A stretch of 64,000 bases of DNA. It comes from CALOBA01 sp942491465 (GTDB lineage: Bacteria; Pseudomonadota; Gammaproteobacteria; Chromatiales; Chromatiaceae). The stretch covers positions 62,001 through 126,000 of the forward strand of contig CALOBA010000064.1 of the NCBI GenBank assembly GCA_942491465.1, given 5' to 3'. A program made the translations under genes and the position numbers. Positions 19,925-28,374 of the stretch are shown piece by piece. The notes beneath the pieces are model-generated. The model searched no databases. It saw nothing but the letters and a program-made list of their open reading frames with translations, and was not told the origin of the DNA. The number at the start of each line of letters is the position of its first letter. Positions within the stretch are counted from its first letter, which is position 1.

Positions 19925-19953
19925 TTTACGTCAAATCCAAAAAACCCTAATAT
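19925..19953 (+). promoter_or_regulatory. Sigma-70-like promoter of the carboxysome operon
   Basis: TTTACG (19925-19930) and TAATAT (19948-19953) have a 17-base spacer, in a locally AT-rich stretch about 95 bases before the cbbL ATG. A CbbR site would be expected just upstream; the flanking region is AT-rich but I cannot assign an operator firmly. Confidence 0.55.
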
Positions 19954-20047
19954 TCGCACCCAGCTTTTCACGGCTACGGCCTAGCCGGTCCATCCCGGAC
20001 CTTCGATCGGGCCCACGCAGACGCAGAACAGACCACAGGAGCTGAGC

Positions 20048-21463
20048 ATGAGCGCTAAGAAATACGACGCCGGTGTTAAAGAATACCGGGATATGTACTG
20101 GACGCCGGACTATGTCCCGTTGGACACCGACCTCCTTGCCTGCTTCAAGTGCACCGGCCAGCCCGGTGTGCCCCGTGAAGAGGTTGCCGCCGCCGTCGCC
20201 GCCGAGTCGTCCACCGGCACCTGGTCGACGGTCTGGTCCGAGCTGCTGACCGATCTGGAGTTCTACAAGGGCCGCGCCTACCGCATCGAGGACGTGCCCG
20301 GCGACAACGAGTCGTTCTACGCCTTCATCGCCTACCCGCTGGATCTGTTCGAAGAGGGCTCGATCGTCAACGTGCTGACCTCGCTGGTCGGCAACGTCTT
20401 CGGCTTCAAGGCCCTGCGTCATCTGCGTCTCGAAGACCTCCGCTTCCCGATCGCCTACATCAAGACCTGCGGCGGCCCGCCGGCCGGCATCCAGCTGGAG
20501 CGTGATCGTCTCAACAAGTATGGCCGCCCGATGCTCGGCGCCACCATCAAGCCGAAGCTGGGTCTGTCCGCCAAGAACTATGGCCGCGCCGTCTACGAGT
20601 GCCTGCGCGGCGGCCTCGACATGACCAAGGACGACGAGAACGTCAACTCGCAGCCCTTCATGCGCTGGCGCGACCGCTTTGAGTTCGTCGGCGAGGCCAT
20701 CCAGAAGGCCCAGCAGGAGACCGGCGAGCGCAAGGGTCACTACCTGAACGTCACCGCCGCCACGCCGGAAGAGATGTACAAGCGTGCCGAGTTCGCCAAA
20801 GAGGTCGGCTCGCCGATCATCATGCACGACTTCCTCACCGGGGGCTTCACCGCCAACACGGGTCTGGCGAACTGGTGTCGCGAGAACGGCATGCTGCTGC
20901 ACATCCACCGTGCCATGCACGCGGTCATCGACCGCCATCCCAAGCACGGCATCCACTTCCGCGTCCTGGCCAAGTGCCTGCGTCTGTCCGGTGGTGACCA
21001 CCTGCATACCGGCACCGTCGTCGGCAAGCTGGAAGGCGATCGCGCCTCCACGCTCGGCTTCGTCGACCAGTTGCGCGAATCCTACGTGCCGGAAGATCGC
21101 TCCCGCGGCGTCTTCTTCGATCAGGACTGGGGCTCCATGCCCGGCGTCATGGCCGTGGCCTCCGGCGGTATCCACGTCTGGCACATGCCGGCGCTGCTGA
21201 CCATCTTCGGTGACGACTCGATGCTGCAGTTCGGCGGCGGCACCCAGGGTCATCCCTGGGGTAACGCGGCCGGTGCCGCAGCCAACCGCGTCGCCCTGGA
21301 AGCCTGCGTCAAGGCCCGCAACCAGGGTCGCGAGCTGGAGAAGGAGTCCCGCGAGATCCTCACCGAGGCCGCCCGCCACAGCCCCGAGCTGGCCATCGCC
21401 ATGGAGACCTGGAAGGAGATCAAGTTCGAGTTCGATACCGTCGACAAGCTCGACGTGCGTTGA
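20048..21463 (+). CDS. cbbL: RuBisCO large subunit, form IA
   Basis: 471 residues, the form I length. It fixes CO2 onto ribulose-1,5-bisphosphate in the Calvin cycle. The carbamylated lysine is Lys194 in GLDMTKDDENV, with the metal-binding Asp and Glu beside it. The active-site motif around KPKLGLSAKNYGRA and the loop 6 region (THTGTVVGKLEG-like, here HTGTVVGKLEGDR) are intact. The sequence and its position at the head of cso genes make it the carboxysomal IA type. The ribosome binding site AGGAG lies 7 bases before the ATG. First gene of the operon. Confidence 0.98.
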   Translation: MSAKKYDAGVKEYRDMYWTPDYVPLDTDLLACFKCTGQPGVPREEVAAAVAAESSTGTWSTVWSELLTDLEFYKGRAYRIEDVPGDNESFYAFIAYPLDLFEEGSIVNVLTSLVGNVFGFKALRHLRLEDLRFPIAYIKTCGGPPAGIQLERDRLNKYGRPMLGATIKPKLGLSAKNYGRAVYECLRGGLDMTKDDENVNSQPFMRWRDRFEFVGEAIQKAQQETGERKGHYLNVTAATPEEMYKRAEFAKEVGSPIIMHDFLTGGFTANTGLANWCRENGMLLHIHRAMHAVIDRHPKHGIHFRVLAKCLRLSGGDHLHTGTVVGKLEGDRASTLGFVDQLRESYVPEDRSRGVFFDQDWGSMPGVMAVASGGIHVWHMPALLTIFGDDSMLQFGGGTQGHPWGNAAGAAANRVALEACVKARNQGRELEKESREILTEAARHSPELAIAMETWKEIKFEFDTVDKLDVR

Positions 21464-21489
21464 TCGATCGCTGATCGACCTGCCTGAGC

Positions 21490-21515
21490 GCCGCGGGGTC
21501 CGCCCCCGCGCGCTC
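21490..21515 (+). promoter_or_regulatory. GC-rich hairpin between cbbL and cbbS
   Basis: CCGCGGGG and CGCCCCCGCG can form a tight stem in the 104-base spacer. No T-run follows. Such stems in RuBisCO operons often protect or cleave mRNA. Confidence 0.4.
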
Positions 21516-21567
21516 CGGGCCTCCCCGACCAAGCCAAGCCGTCACGAATTCTCAAGAGGATTACAGC

Positions 21568-21912
21568 ATGCCCGTTCAAGCCACGATGGGTGACTACCAG
21601 ACCAAGCGCACCCTGGAGACCTTCGGCTTCCTGCCGCCCATGTCGCAGGAAGAGGTCTACGACCAGATCGCCTACATCATCGCCCAGGGCTGGACCCCGG
21701 CCATCGAGCACGTCCACCCGAGTGGGGCCATGGACGACTACTGGACCATGTGGAAGCTGCCGTTCTTCGGCGAGCAGGATCTGGGCAACGTCGCCAACGA
21801 GTTGGAGGCCTGCCACCGCGCCTATCCGGATCACCATGTGCGGATTACCGGCTACGACAACTACACGCAGAGCCAGGGCTCCTGCTTTGTCGTGTTCGAG
21901 GGTCGCGCCTGA
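21568..21912 (+). CDS. cbbS: RuBisCO small subunit
   Basis: 114 residues, normal for form IA small subunits. It caps the L8 core to make the L8S8 holoenzyme and helps RuBisCO bind CsoS2. Family landmarks: TLETFGFLPPMSQEEVYDQI at the start, the central WTPAIEHVHP and YWTMWKLPFFG, and the closing YDNYTQSQGSCFVVFEG. The ribosome binding site AGAGGA is 8 bases before the ATG. It follows cbbL after 104 bases with a hairpin in between. Confidence 0.98.
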   Translation: MPVQATMGDYQTKRTLETFGFLPPMSQEEVYDQIAYIIAQGWTPAIEHVHPSGAMDDYWTMWKLPFFGEQDLGNVANELEACHRAYPDHHVRITGYDNYTQSQGSCFVVFEGRA

Positions 21913-21928
21913 TTCGGGTGACCCTTCG

Positions 21929-21955
21929 CGCTGCCGGCCCTTGAGGTCGGCAGCG
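21929..21955 (+). promoter_or_regulatory. Hairpin between cbbS and csoS2
   Basis: CGCTGCCG (21929-21936) pairs perfectly with CGGCAGCG (21948-21955) 16 bases after the cbbS stop. With no T-run it is more likely an RNA-processing or stability element separating abundant RuBisCO message from shell message. Confidence 0.5.
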
Positions 21956-22090
21956 CCCGAGTTCCTCCGCGCCGATCCCGGCCGCGCCCCCCGCAGATTG
22001 CGGCGGGCTGCAAAGGCCGCAGGTCGACGCACACGATTGATCCCGCCGCGCTCCGCAGCGAGCCGGACGCCGACGCCCACGGATACCGAG

Positions 22091-24523
22091 ATGGCAAGCA
22101 AAGCGATCCTGAAATCAAGTGGCCGCGAGGCCGCCCTGGCCCGCCGCAAGGCCCTGTCGAACAAAGGCAAATCGGCCGCCGCAAGCGCCTCGCCGGAGCG
22201 CACCCGTGCGCCACACCGACGCCCGGCCGCCAAGCCCGTCGCCGCCGCGCGTACCGAGCATGCTCCGGCGCTCGCCCCGGCAGCGCCCGCGCTGGGTCAG
22301 GCCGCCCCGCGCGCCCCGGCATCGCGCCGCCCGGTGGTGAGCAGCCCGGCCCAACAGGCCCGTGCTCAGGTCCTGGAGCGGCGGCGGGCGCTGGCGCGCG
22401 CCGGTCGCCGTGCCGAGAAGAGCCAGGATCGCGTCCGCACCGCCGAGACCAAGGCCAGCGCTGCCACAGCGCGGACCGACGCCAAGTCAGGTGACTGCGG
22501 TTGCGGCTGCAACGGCAAGGGTCGCGATGAGGCCGCGCAGGCGACCCCCGCGCCGCGGCTGTCGCTGAGCAACGGCAACGGCACCCGGCGCAACGGCAAG
22601 CTCGGGGCGCGCAGCCGCCAGTCCAGCCAGTCCGCAGCCAAACCCACCAGCCGCGCCATCGTCATGGCCCGCCGCGCCGCCCAGTCGACCCGCGGCAAGG
22701 CAGCCAGCAACACGCCCAACTCGGCGGCCAGCCTGGCCCGCCAGGCCAACCCGAAGCTGTCCGGTCGCGAACTGGCCCAGCGCGTCCGCGCCCAGCGCAG
22801 CGTCTCCGGCGGTGCCGGTGAGCGCAAGTCGGCGCCCAGCGGACGCATGCGCAACCGGGCGAACGGTGCCCAGGGTGCGGCTGATCAGCACTGGAAGGTC
22901 GGCGTTAGCGAGACCGCCAGCGGCCAGTCCGTCACCGGCACCCCCGTCGGCCGCAGCCCGAAGACCACCGGCGACGAGGCCAGCACCTGTCGCACCGTCA
23001 CCGGTACCGAGTACATGGGCGCCGAGATCTTCCGCGCCTTCTGTCAGACCGACCCGGCACCGACGCGACCGTCCAAGGTGGGTGTGAGCACGACCAGTCA
23101 CGCCAACCGGGTCTCCGGCAGCGAGGTCGGTCGCTCCAGCAACGTCACCGGCGACGAGCCCGGCACCTGTCAGACCGTCACCGGCACCGACTACCTGGCC
23201 CCGAGTCAGTTCGATGCCTACTGCGGCAGCGTTCCCGCACCCGGTCCGCGTAAGGTCGGTGCGGCCAGCACCCTGGCCGGCAAGCCGGTCTCCGGCACCC
23301 TGGTCGGCCGCTCGGGCAAGGTGACCGGCGACGAGCACGGCTCCGGCGTGCGGCCCACCGGTACCCAGTACACCGATGTGCAGAGCATCCGCAACGGTCG
23401 CATCGACACCGGCAACGCGCCGGCCGAGGCGACGCCGGTCCCGCCCAAGGTCGGCACCTCGATCACCCTCTCCGGCGGCACCGTCACCGGTACCCGCTTC
23501 GGCCGTTCCGGCAATGTCACCGGCGATGAGCCGGGCTCCTGCCGTAACGTCACCGGCGACGAATACGTCGATCAGGAGCAGTTTCAGTCCTTCTGCAACA
23601 CCAAGCCCGCGCCGGAGCCACCCAAGGTCGGCCTGTCGGCGACGCTGAAGGGCCAGCGCGTCTCCGGCACCCAGACCGGTCGCTCGGGCCGAGTCACCGG
23701 CGACGAACCCGGCACCTGCAAGGTTGTCACCGGTACCCCTTACGCCGGTATGGAGCAGGCGGAGCGCTGGTGCGAGCCCGCGCAGCAGAAACAGATCCAG
23801 GCCCGTACCCGCCCGCTCGCCGCCACCCCCGGTCCCAGCCTCACCGGCCAGCAGCCCGGCATCGGCGGCGTCATGACCGGCGCGGCCCGCGGTGCCTGCG
23901 AGCCCCTCACCGGCACGCCCTACGTCGGCAAGGATCAGTTCGCCGAGGCCTGCAGCGCCGCCGAGCCCGGTGATCCGGACTTCCCGCAACTGCTCGACGC
24001 CGAGGCGCCATCCGTCGACCCGGGCTTCAGCGTCCAGTCCCCGGCGCGGGTGGCCTTTGATGCCGCCGCCGAGCACCGTAAGGTCACGGGGACCCAATAC
24101 GAGGCCGGCAGCGCGATCACCGGTCCGTTCGGTATGGCCACCGGCAAGATCACCGGCACCGAGCAGTTCCGCTTCGACGGCAAACAGCCGCGACCGAGCC
24201 TGCTGACCATGGAGGCCCCGGTGGCCAACGCTGCGCCGGAGTCCGAGGCGGCCCCCGCCGTCAGTCGCGTCACCGGCGAGGGCCAGTCCGCCGGCGGCAA
24301 GATCACCGGCGATGATTGGGACCGCGGTAAACGCGTCACCGGCACCGAGGGCTCGTCGGCGCGACGTCGCAACCCGACCCGTCCGGGGCCGATGACCGTC
24401 ATGCCGGCGGTGGAGCGCAAGCGCAACGTCGATGTCCCCGAGCCCGTCAGCCGGGTGACCGGCGCCAGCGGGGGCGGTGATCGCGGCTCGCTGGTGACCT
24501 ACTCCGGCGGGGCCCGCGGCTGA
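22091..24523 (+). CDS. csoS2: Carboxysome assembly scaffold CsoS2
   Basis: 810 residues from the ATG at 22091 (MASKAILKSSGREAAL); the frame is open far upstream through cbbS but that part is a shadow. Three regions: an N-terminal domain with basic helices (AALARRKALS, LERRRALARAG, IVMARRAAQS) that bind RuBisCO; a middle region of five clear and one divergent 50-55-residue repeats (22888-23965) with VTGTxxGRS, VTGDE and VTGTxY motifs and paired cysteines; and a C-terminal region ending VTGASGGGDRGSLVTYSGGARG-like, the shell-anchoring peptide. A CGCGC cluster lies near residue 138. The third middle repeat has lost both cysteines. No A/T slippery heptamer for frameshifting was seen. Confidence 0.97.
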   Translation: MASKAILKSSGREAALARRKALSNKGKSAAASASPERTRAPHRRPAAKPVAAARTEHAPALAPAAPALGQAAPRAPASRRPVVSSPAQQARAQVLERRRALARAGRRAEKSQDRVRTAETKASAATARTDAKSGDCGCGCNGKGRDEAAQATPAPRLSLSNGNGTRRNGKLGARSRQSSQSAAKPTSRAIVMARRAAQSTRGKAASNTPNSAASLARQANPKLSGRELAQRVRAQRSVSGGAGERKSAPSGRMRNRANGAQGAADQHWKVGVSETASGQSVTGTPVGRSPKTTGDEASTCRTVTGTEYMGAEIFRAFCQTDPAPTRPSKVGVSTTSHANRVSGSEVGRSSNVTGDEPGTCQTVTGTDYLAPSQFDAYCGSVPAPGPRKVGAASTLAGKPVSGTLVGRSGKVTGDEHGSGVRPTGTQYTDVQSIRNGRIDTGNAPAEATPVPPKVGTSITLSGGTVTGTRFGRSGNVTGDEPGSCRNVTGDEYVDQEQFQSFCNTKPAPEPPKVGLSATLKGQRVSGTQTGRSGRVTGDEPGTCKVVTGTPYAGMEQAERWCEPAQQKQIQARTRPLAATPGPSLTGQQPGIGGVMTGAARGACEPLTGTPYVGKDQFAEACSAAEPGDPDFPQLLDAEAPSVDPGFSVQSPARVAFDAAAEHRKVTGTQYEAGSAITGPFGMATGKITGTEQFRFDGKQPRPSLLTMEAPVANAAPESEAAPAVSRVTGEGQSAGGKITGDDWDRGKRVTGTEGSSARRRNPTRPGPMTVMPAVERKRNVDVPEPVSRVTGASGGGDRGSLVTYSGGARG

Positions 24524-24588
24524 GCCCGTCCCGAGCCACGACGCCTTGACCCGATCCGACTGACCTGCAGCACGAGCCGAGCCTGACC

Positions 24589-26313
24589 ATGCCGCTTCGC
24601 CAGCCCAAAAATCCGCGCAGCCGAACCGTCGGTCGTCGTCGCGTCGAGCCGCCCACCGAGCGGTCGATGTCGGCCGTCGTGCCGGCCCGGACGCCGGAGC
24701 TGACCGCTGCCCCGGCGCAGCCGACTCCGGCTGCCGAGGCGCAGACGCGCGCCGGGCTGCCGCGCCGCCGGCCGGTGCCGACCCGACAGGATCGACGCCC
24801 CACCCGGGCACCGCGTCCGCAGCCGAAGGCCACGGCCGTCCGTCGTCCGGTCGCCGGCCAAGGCGCCCGACCGGCCGAGGCGCCCGTGCTTGGCAACGGG
24901 CCTGGCGCGGGCACACACCCCCTCACCGACACCGCCACCAACGCGCGGCTGTACGACTACGAGGCCAGCGTCAAGCAGGCCTTCGATCGCATCGTGCCGG
25001 TGCTCAAGGACGCGGCCAGCCAGCGTTGCGAGCCGGACTTCACCGATCGCGCCCAGGCCATCGCTCGGCGCGACCTCGGCTTCGAATTCCCGCTGCACCT
25101 GCTCGACGACGCCTGGGTCACCGGCCTGGACATGCGCCGCCTGTTCGCCTGGACGCTGTTTGAGACCTATCGTCGCTTCAGTGACGACTTCTTCAACAAC
25201 GACCCGCTCCAGGCCCGTAAGGACGCCGACTTCGACGCCTTCCTGCAGGGCTGCGGCTTCCATATGATGGACGTGACCCCCTGCGCCGACGGCCGCTTGG
25301 CCCATGCCGTCAGCTACGTGTTGCGGCTGCCCTTCGGCCCGGTGCGGCGCAAGTCCTACGCCGGCTCGCTGTTCGATATCGAGAAGAACCTGGCGAAGTG
25401 GATGGAGACCGAGCTCGCCCGCTTCCGCCAAGGCTGGCCCAACGCCGCCGATGCCGCCACGCGTTACCTGAAGAGCGTCGTCTACCACTACAGCACCCTC
25501 GACCCGTCCCACCAGGGCTGTGCCGCGCACAAGTCCGACGACGAGGCCGCCGCCCGCGAGGGATGGACGCGCCTGACCGACTTCCGCCAAGCGGTGGAAA
25601 ACGGCTTCTGCTGCGGTGCCTCGGTGGACCTGCTGCTGATCGGCATGGACACCGACACCGACGCCATCCGCGTCCATGTCCCCGACCACGAGGGCAACTG
25701 CGACCTCGGGCACTGGATCGATGCCGCCAAGGTCTACGAGATCACCCGCTCCATGGCCCCGGACCAGGCCCGCGAGCGCATCCGCGAGCTGGTCAGCGCC
25801 CATGTGCCGAACGGCGCCCGGCCCCCGGCCGAGGGCATGCTGCGGCTGATCGCGCGGCTGATCGAGCTGAACATCTCGCAGATCGACTATGTGCGCCGCT
25901 ACCACGACGGCGCCTACGCCGACGCCGGCCATGCCGAGCGCTTCATCGGCGTCGGTATCGGCTTCGAAGAGATCCAGCTGCGCAACCTGACCTACTTCGC
26001 CTACATGGGCACCATCGAGGAAGCTGCACCGCACATGGACGTCGGCATCAAGATCTTCCGCGGCCTCAACGTCAGCCATGGTCTGCCGATACCGGTGGTC
26101 ATGCGCATCGACTACCACGGCAAGGTGCCGGGGGCCCGCGAGCGCGCCATCGACCACTGCGAGCGGCTCGCTGCCGCGCTGCGCGGGCGCTACCAAAAAC
26201 TCTGCGACGACGGCCTGCTGCACTGCCTGCGCGCGGTGCGCGACGTCGACTCCACGGCCCCCATCGAGGTCGTCGGCTCCTCGCTCGACCCCGACCAAGG
26301 CGGCGGGCACTGA
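24589..26313 (+). CDS. csoSCA: Carboxysomal carbonic anhydrase CsoSCA
   Basis: 574 residues, longer than the roughly 510 of the classic enzyme because of a 100-residue Pro/Arg/Ala-rich N-terminus that probably binds RuBisCO or the shell. It converts bicarbonate to CO2 inside the carboxysome. Zinc ligands by alignment in memory with the Halothiobacillus enzyme: Cys232 in TPCADGR, His300 in VYHYSTL and Cys311 in SHQGCAAHK; the catalytic pair Asp234 and Arg236 sits in the same CADGR motif. Beta-class-like fold, second domain duplicated without metal ligands. 65 bases after csoS2. Confidence 0.97.
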   Translation: MPLRQPKNPRSRTVGRRRVEPPTERSMSAVVPARTPELTAAPAQPTPAAEAQTRAGLPRRRPVPTRQDRRPTRAPRPQPKATAVRRPVAGQGARPAEAPVLGNGPGAGTHPLTDTATNARLYDYEASVKQAFDRIVPVLKDAASQRCEPDFTDRAQAIARRDLGFEFPLHLLDDAWVTGLDMRRLFAWTLFETYRRFSDDFFNNDPLQARKDADFDAFLQGCGFHMMDVTPCADGRLAHAVSYVLRLPFGPVRRKSYAGSLFDIEKNLAKWMETELARFRQGWPNAADAATRYLKSVVYHYSTLDPSHQGCAAHKSDDEAAAREGWTRLTDFRQAVENGFCCGASVDLLLIGMDTDTDAIRVHVPDHEGNCDLGHWIDAAKVYEITRSMAPDQARERIRELVSAHVPNGARPPAEGMLRLIARLIELNISQIDYVRRYHDGAYADAGHAERFIGVGIGFEEIQLRNLTYFAYMGTIEEAAPHMDVGIKIFRGLNVSHGLPIPVVMRIDYHGKVPGARERAIDHCERLAAALRGRYQKLCDDGLLHCLRAVRDVDSTAPIEVVGSSLDPDQGGGH

Positions 26314-26323
26314 GCACACGACC

Positions 26324-26575
26324 ATGAAGATCTGTCAGGTCATCAAGCCGTTGGTCTCCACCAACCGCATCGCGGATTTCGAGCACAAGCACCTGCAGGT
26401 GGTGCTCGACGGCAGCTCCAAGCTGGTGGCCGTCGATGCGGTGGGCGCGACGCCCGGCGATTGGGTCATCTGTGTCGGCAGCTCCGCGGCCCGCGAGGCC
26501 GCCGGCAGCAAGGCCTACCCCAGCGACCTGACCATCGTCGGCATCATCGACGACTGGGACGAGGGGGCCGCCTGA
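26324..26575 (+). CDS. csoS4A: Carboxysome vertex protein CsoS4A (BMC-P pentamer)
   Basis: 83 residues starting MKICQVIKPLVSTNRI, the CcmL/EutN (BMC-P) fold. Pentamers close the twelve vertices of the shell. Motifs LVAVDAVGATPGDWVICVGSSAAR and DLTIVGIIDDWD are characteristic. It begins 10 bases after the csoSCA stop and ends 3 bases before csoS4B, so the pair is translated together. Confidence 0.97.
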   Translation: MKICQVIKPLVSTNRIADFEHKHLQVVLDGSSKLVAVDAVGATPGDWVICVGSSAAREAAGSKAYPSDLTIVGIIDDWDEGAA

Positions 26576-26578
26576 ACG

Positions 26579-26878
26579 ATGGAGATCAATCAGGTCGTCG
26601 GCAGCCTGGTCTGCACCCATCGCGTCAGCGGTCTGGACCACTGCGCGCTGCGCATCCTCAAGGACCGCAAGGGCAAGCTGCAGGTGGCCACCGACCCCAT
26701 CGGCACCCGCGACGGCAACTGGGTGTTCACGGTCAGCGGCTCGGCAGGACGGTACGCCATGGGTAATCCGGAGATCCTCACCGATCTCACCATCGGCGGC
26801 ATCATCGACGAATGGGACCCGGATGAAGGGGCCGCGGCCCAGCCGGCGGCCGCGGAGCAACAGGCCAAGGCCGCCTGA
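26579..26878 (+). CDS. csoS4B: Carboxysome vertex protein CsoS4B (BMC-P pentamer)
   Basis: 99 residues, second BMC-P paralogue. Core MEINQVVGSLVCTHRVSGL, GTRDGNWVFTVSGSAGR and DLTIGGIIDEWDP match the family. Compared with CsoS4A it has an Ala/Gln-rich C-terminal extension of about 17 residues. Vertex protein needed in small amounts for a leak-tight shell. Starts 3 bases after the csoS4A stop. Confidence 0.96.
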   Translation: MEINQVVGSLVCTHRVSGLDHCALRILKDRKGKLQVATDPIGTRDGNWVFTVSGSAGRYAMGNPEILTDLTIGGIIDEWDPDEGAAAQPAAAEQQAKAA

Positions 26879-26968
26879 CCAATAACAAGACAACGATCAA
26901 CGCAACGACGCCCCCAACCCGGTCGCGTTGCACCAAACGGCACGATTCAACAACTGGAGACAACGAAG

Positions 26969-27289
26969 ATGGCAGGCGAAAACTACGGCATCGCATTGGG
27001 CATGATCGAGACCCGTGGTCTCGTGCCGGCGATCGAGGCGGCAGACGCAATGACCAAGGCGGCCGAGGTCCGGCTGCTCGGTCGCGAGCTCGTCGGTGGC
27101 GGCTACGTGACCGTGCTGGTGCGGGGTGAGACCGGTGCGGTCAACGCCGCCGTGCGCGCCGGGGCCGACGCCTGCGAGCGCGTCGGCGACGGCCTGGTGG
27201 CGGCCCACATCATTGCCCGCCCGCACCGCGAAGTCGAGCCGGTCCTTGATGCCAGCGGCGGCTTCCAGCCCGGCGCACCCGGGCGCTGA
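26969..27289 (+). CDS. csoS1: Carboxysome shell hexamer CsoS1 (BMC-H), copy 1
   Basis: 106 residues with the full BMC-H domain: GIALGMIETRGLVPAIEAAD, the pore-region GGGYVTVLVRGETGAV, and AAHIIARPHREVEPVL. Hexamers tile the facets and pass bicarbonate and sugar phosphates. It differs from the second copy mainly at the ends: here the tail is DASGGFQPGAPGR. The ribosome binding site is GGAG upstream of the ATG in a 90-base spacer after csoS4B. Copy letter (A, B or C) cannot be assigned. Confidence 0.97.
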   Translation: MAGENYGIALGMIETRGLVPAIEAADAMTKAAEVRLLGRELVGGGYVTVLVRGETGAVNAAVRAGADACERVGDGLVAAHIIARPHREVEPVLDASGGFQPGAPGR

Positions 27290-27301
27290 GCAAGGCCGGT
27301 T

Positions 27302-27335
27302 CCGGCGCGCATCCAACCGACCGATAGCGCGCCGG
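27302..27335 (+). promoter_or_regulatory. Hairpin between the two csoS1 genes
   Basis: CCGGCGCGC (27302-27310) pairs perfectly with GCGCGCCGG (27327-27335), 13 bases after the first csoS1 stop. A 3' stabilising stem would suit the high expression of facet proteins. Confidence 0.5.
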
Positions 27336-27398
27336 GGCATCGGCTGAAGAAACCATCCCTTAGACCACGAACCAAGCAGAATCTGCAGGAGACACAAG

Positions 27399-27704
27399 AT
27401 GGCCAGCGAAACCATGGGTATTGCACTGGGTATGATCGAGACGCGCGGCCTGGTGCCGGCGATTGAGGCGGCGGACGCCATGACCAAGGCCGCCGAGGTG
27501 CGCCTGATCGGTCGCGAGTTCGTCGGTGGCGGCTACGTCACCGTCCTCGTCCGCGGCGAGACCGGCGCCGTCAACGCCGCTGTGCGCGCCGGTGCCGATG
27601 CCTGCGAGCGTGTGGGCGACGGCCTGGTCGCCGCCCACATCATCGCCCGCCCGCACCGCGAGGTGGAGCCGGTCCTGCCGACCGGTGGTCCTGCCGTCGA
27701 GTAA
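27399..27704 (+). CDS. csoS1: Carboxysome shell hexamer CsoS1 (BMC-H), copy 2
   Basis: 101 residues, almost identical to copy 1 over residues 6-95, which points to a recent tandem duplication or gene conversion. Differences include start MASETMG versus MAGENYG, IGREF versus LGREL, and the tail PTGGPAVE. BMC-H facet protein. The ribosome binding site AGGAG lies before the ATG. Followed by a large palindrome, not by a third csoS1 gene. Confidence 0.97.
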   Translation: MASETMGIALGMIETRGLVPAIEAADAMTKAAEVRLIGREFVGGGYVTVLVRGETGAVNAAVRAGADACERVGDGLVAAHIIARPHREVEPVLPTGGPAVE

Positions 27705-27766
27705 TCGGCTGCTCCAAGATGCTGAGGGCGTCGGTTTCGGCGCCGTCAGTGTCGCTTGCGGCTTTA

Positions 27767-27850
27767 CTTGCCGCAAAGGCGCAAAGGGTACTAAGGCGCA
27801 ACCACAGCCTGTGGTTCGCCCCTTCGCGTCCTTTGCGCCTTTGCGGTAAG
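27767..27850. repeat. 84-bp imperfect palindrome of the CTTTGCGCCTTTGCGG type
   Basis: Left arm CTTGCCGCAAAGGCGCAAAGG and right arm CCTTTGCGCCTTTGCGGTAAG are near-perfect complements; AACCACA and TGTGGTT close the centre. Elements of this wording occur as dispersed extragenic palindromes in many proteobacteria. It separates shell genes from the ferritin-like gene and may lower downstream expression. Confidence 0.7.
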
Positions 27851-27897
27851 ACAACCCGCCAGCCCCCTTCAACTCGACCACAACGCCTCGACAACGC

Positions 27898-28374
27898 ATG
27901 CGCCACGCACGGATACATCCCCGCATCCTCGGCTACCTGGGCCGGGCCCTGAGCCTGGAATACACGGCTGTACAGCAGTACATGAGCCAGGCCGCACTGT
28001 GCGAGGCCTGGGGGCTGCAGGAGGCCGCCCAGCGTTTTCGCGAGGAGACGGTAGAGGAGATGCAGCACGCCGACCGCATCGTCAAGCGCATGCTCGGTCT
28101 CGGCGTGGCCCCGAACGGGTCTTGTCTGCGCCCCGCGGGGGTCGCCCGTAGTCTGGTGGACCTGCTGCGCCAGGACGCGGTGCTGGAGGCCGATATCGTC
28201 GCCCTGTACGAGGAGGCGACGCGGTTTTGTCAGCGTATTCGCGACCAGGAAAATGCGGGCTTCTTCGAGGCCCTCTGGCGCGAAGAGGCGGCCCATGCCC
28301 AGGAGATCCACACCTGGCTGGAGCAGCTCGGCGCCGTCGCCCGACCGGAGCCCGACGCCCGTGCCTACTTCTGA
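27898..28374 (+). CDS. Carboxysome-associated ferritin-like protein (CbbBfr type)
   Basis: 158 residues with a ferritin-like four-helix bundle. Metal-site residues are placed as in bacterioferritins: Glu in ALSLEYTAVQQYM, the pair EETVEEMQHAD, Glu in AVLEADIVALYEE and EEAAHAQE. Bacterioferritin homologues are a regular member of alpha-carboxysome operons; proposed roles are iron handling or protection, not settled. The ATG at 27898 starts MRHARIHPRI. It overlaps the next gene by 14 bases. Confidence 0.88.
   Translation: MRHARIHPRILGYLGRALSLEYTAVQQYMSQAALCEAWGLQEAAQRFREETVEEMQHADRIVKRMLGLGVAPNGSCLRPAGVARSLVDLLRQDAVLEADIVALYEEATRFCQRIRDQENAGFFEALWREEAAHAQEIHTWLEQLGAVARPEPDARAYF

Noticed and set aside
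22888..23965. Repeated DNA inside csoS2 as a possible mobile or satellite repeat
   Set aside because: It encodes the known CsoS2 middle repeats and is explained by protein function.
22487..24916. 809-residue open frame antisense to csoS2 and csoSCA
   Set aside because: Low-complexity Gly/Ala/Arg/Asp translation that mirrors the csoS2 repeats; a typical GC-rich shadow.
27302..27335. Hairpin between csoS1 genes as an intrinsic terminator
   Set aside because: No T-run follows and csoS1 copy 2 has no separate promoter that I can see; kept as an RNA element instead.
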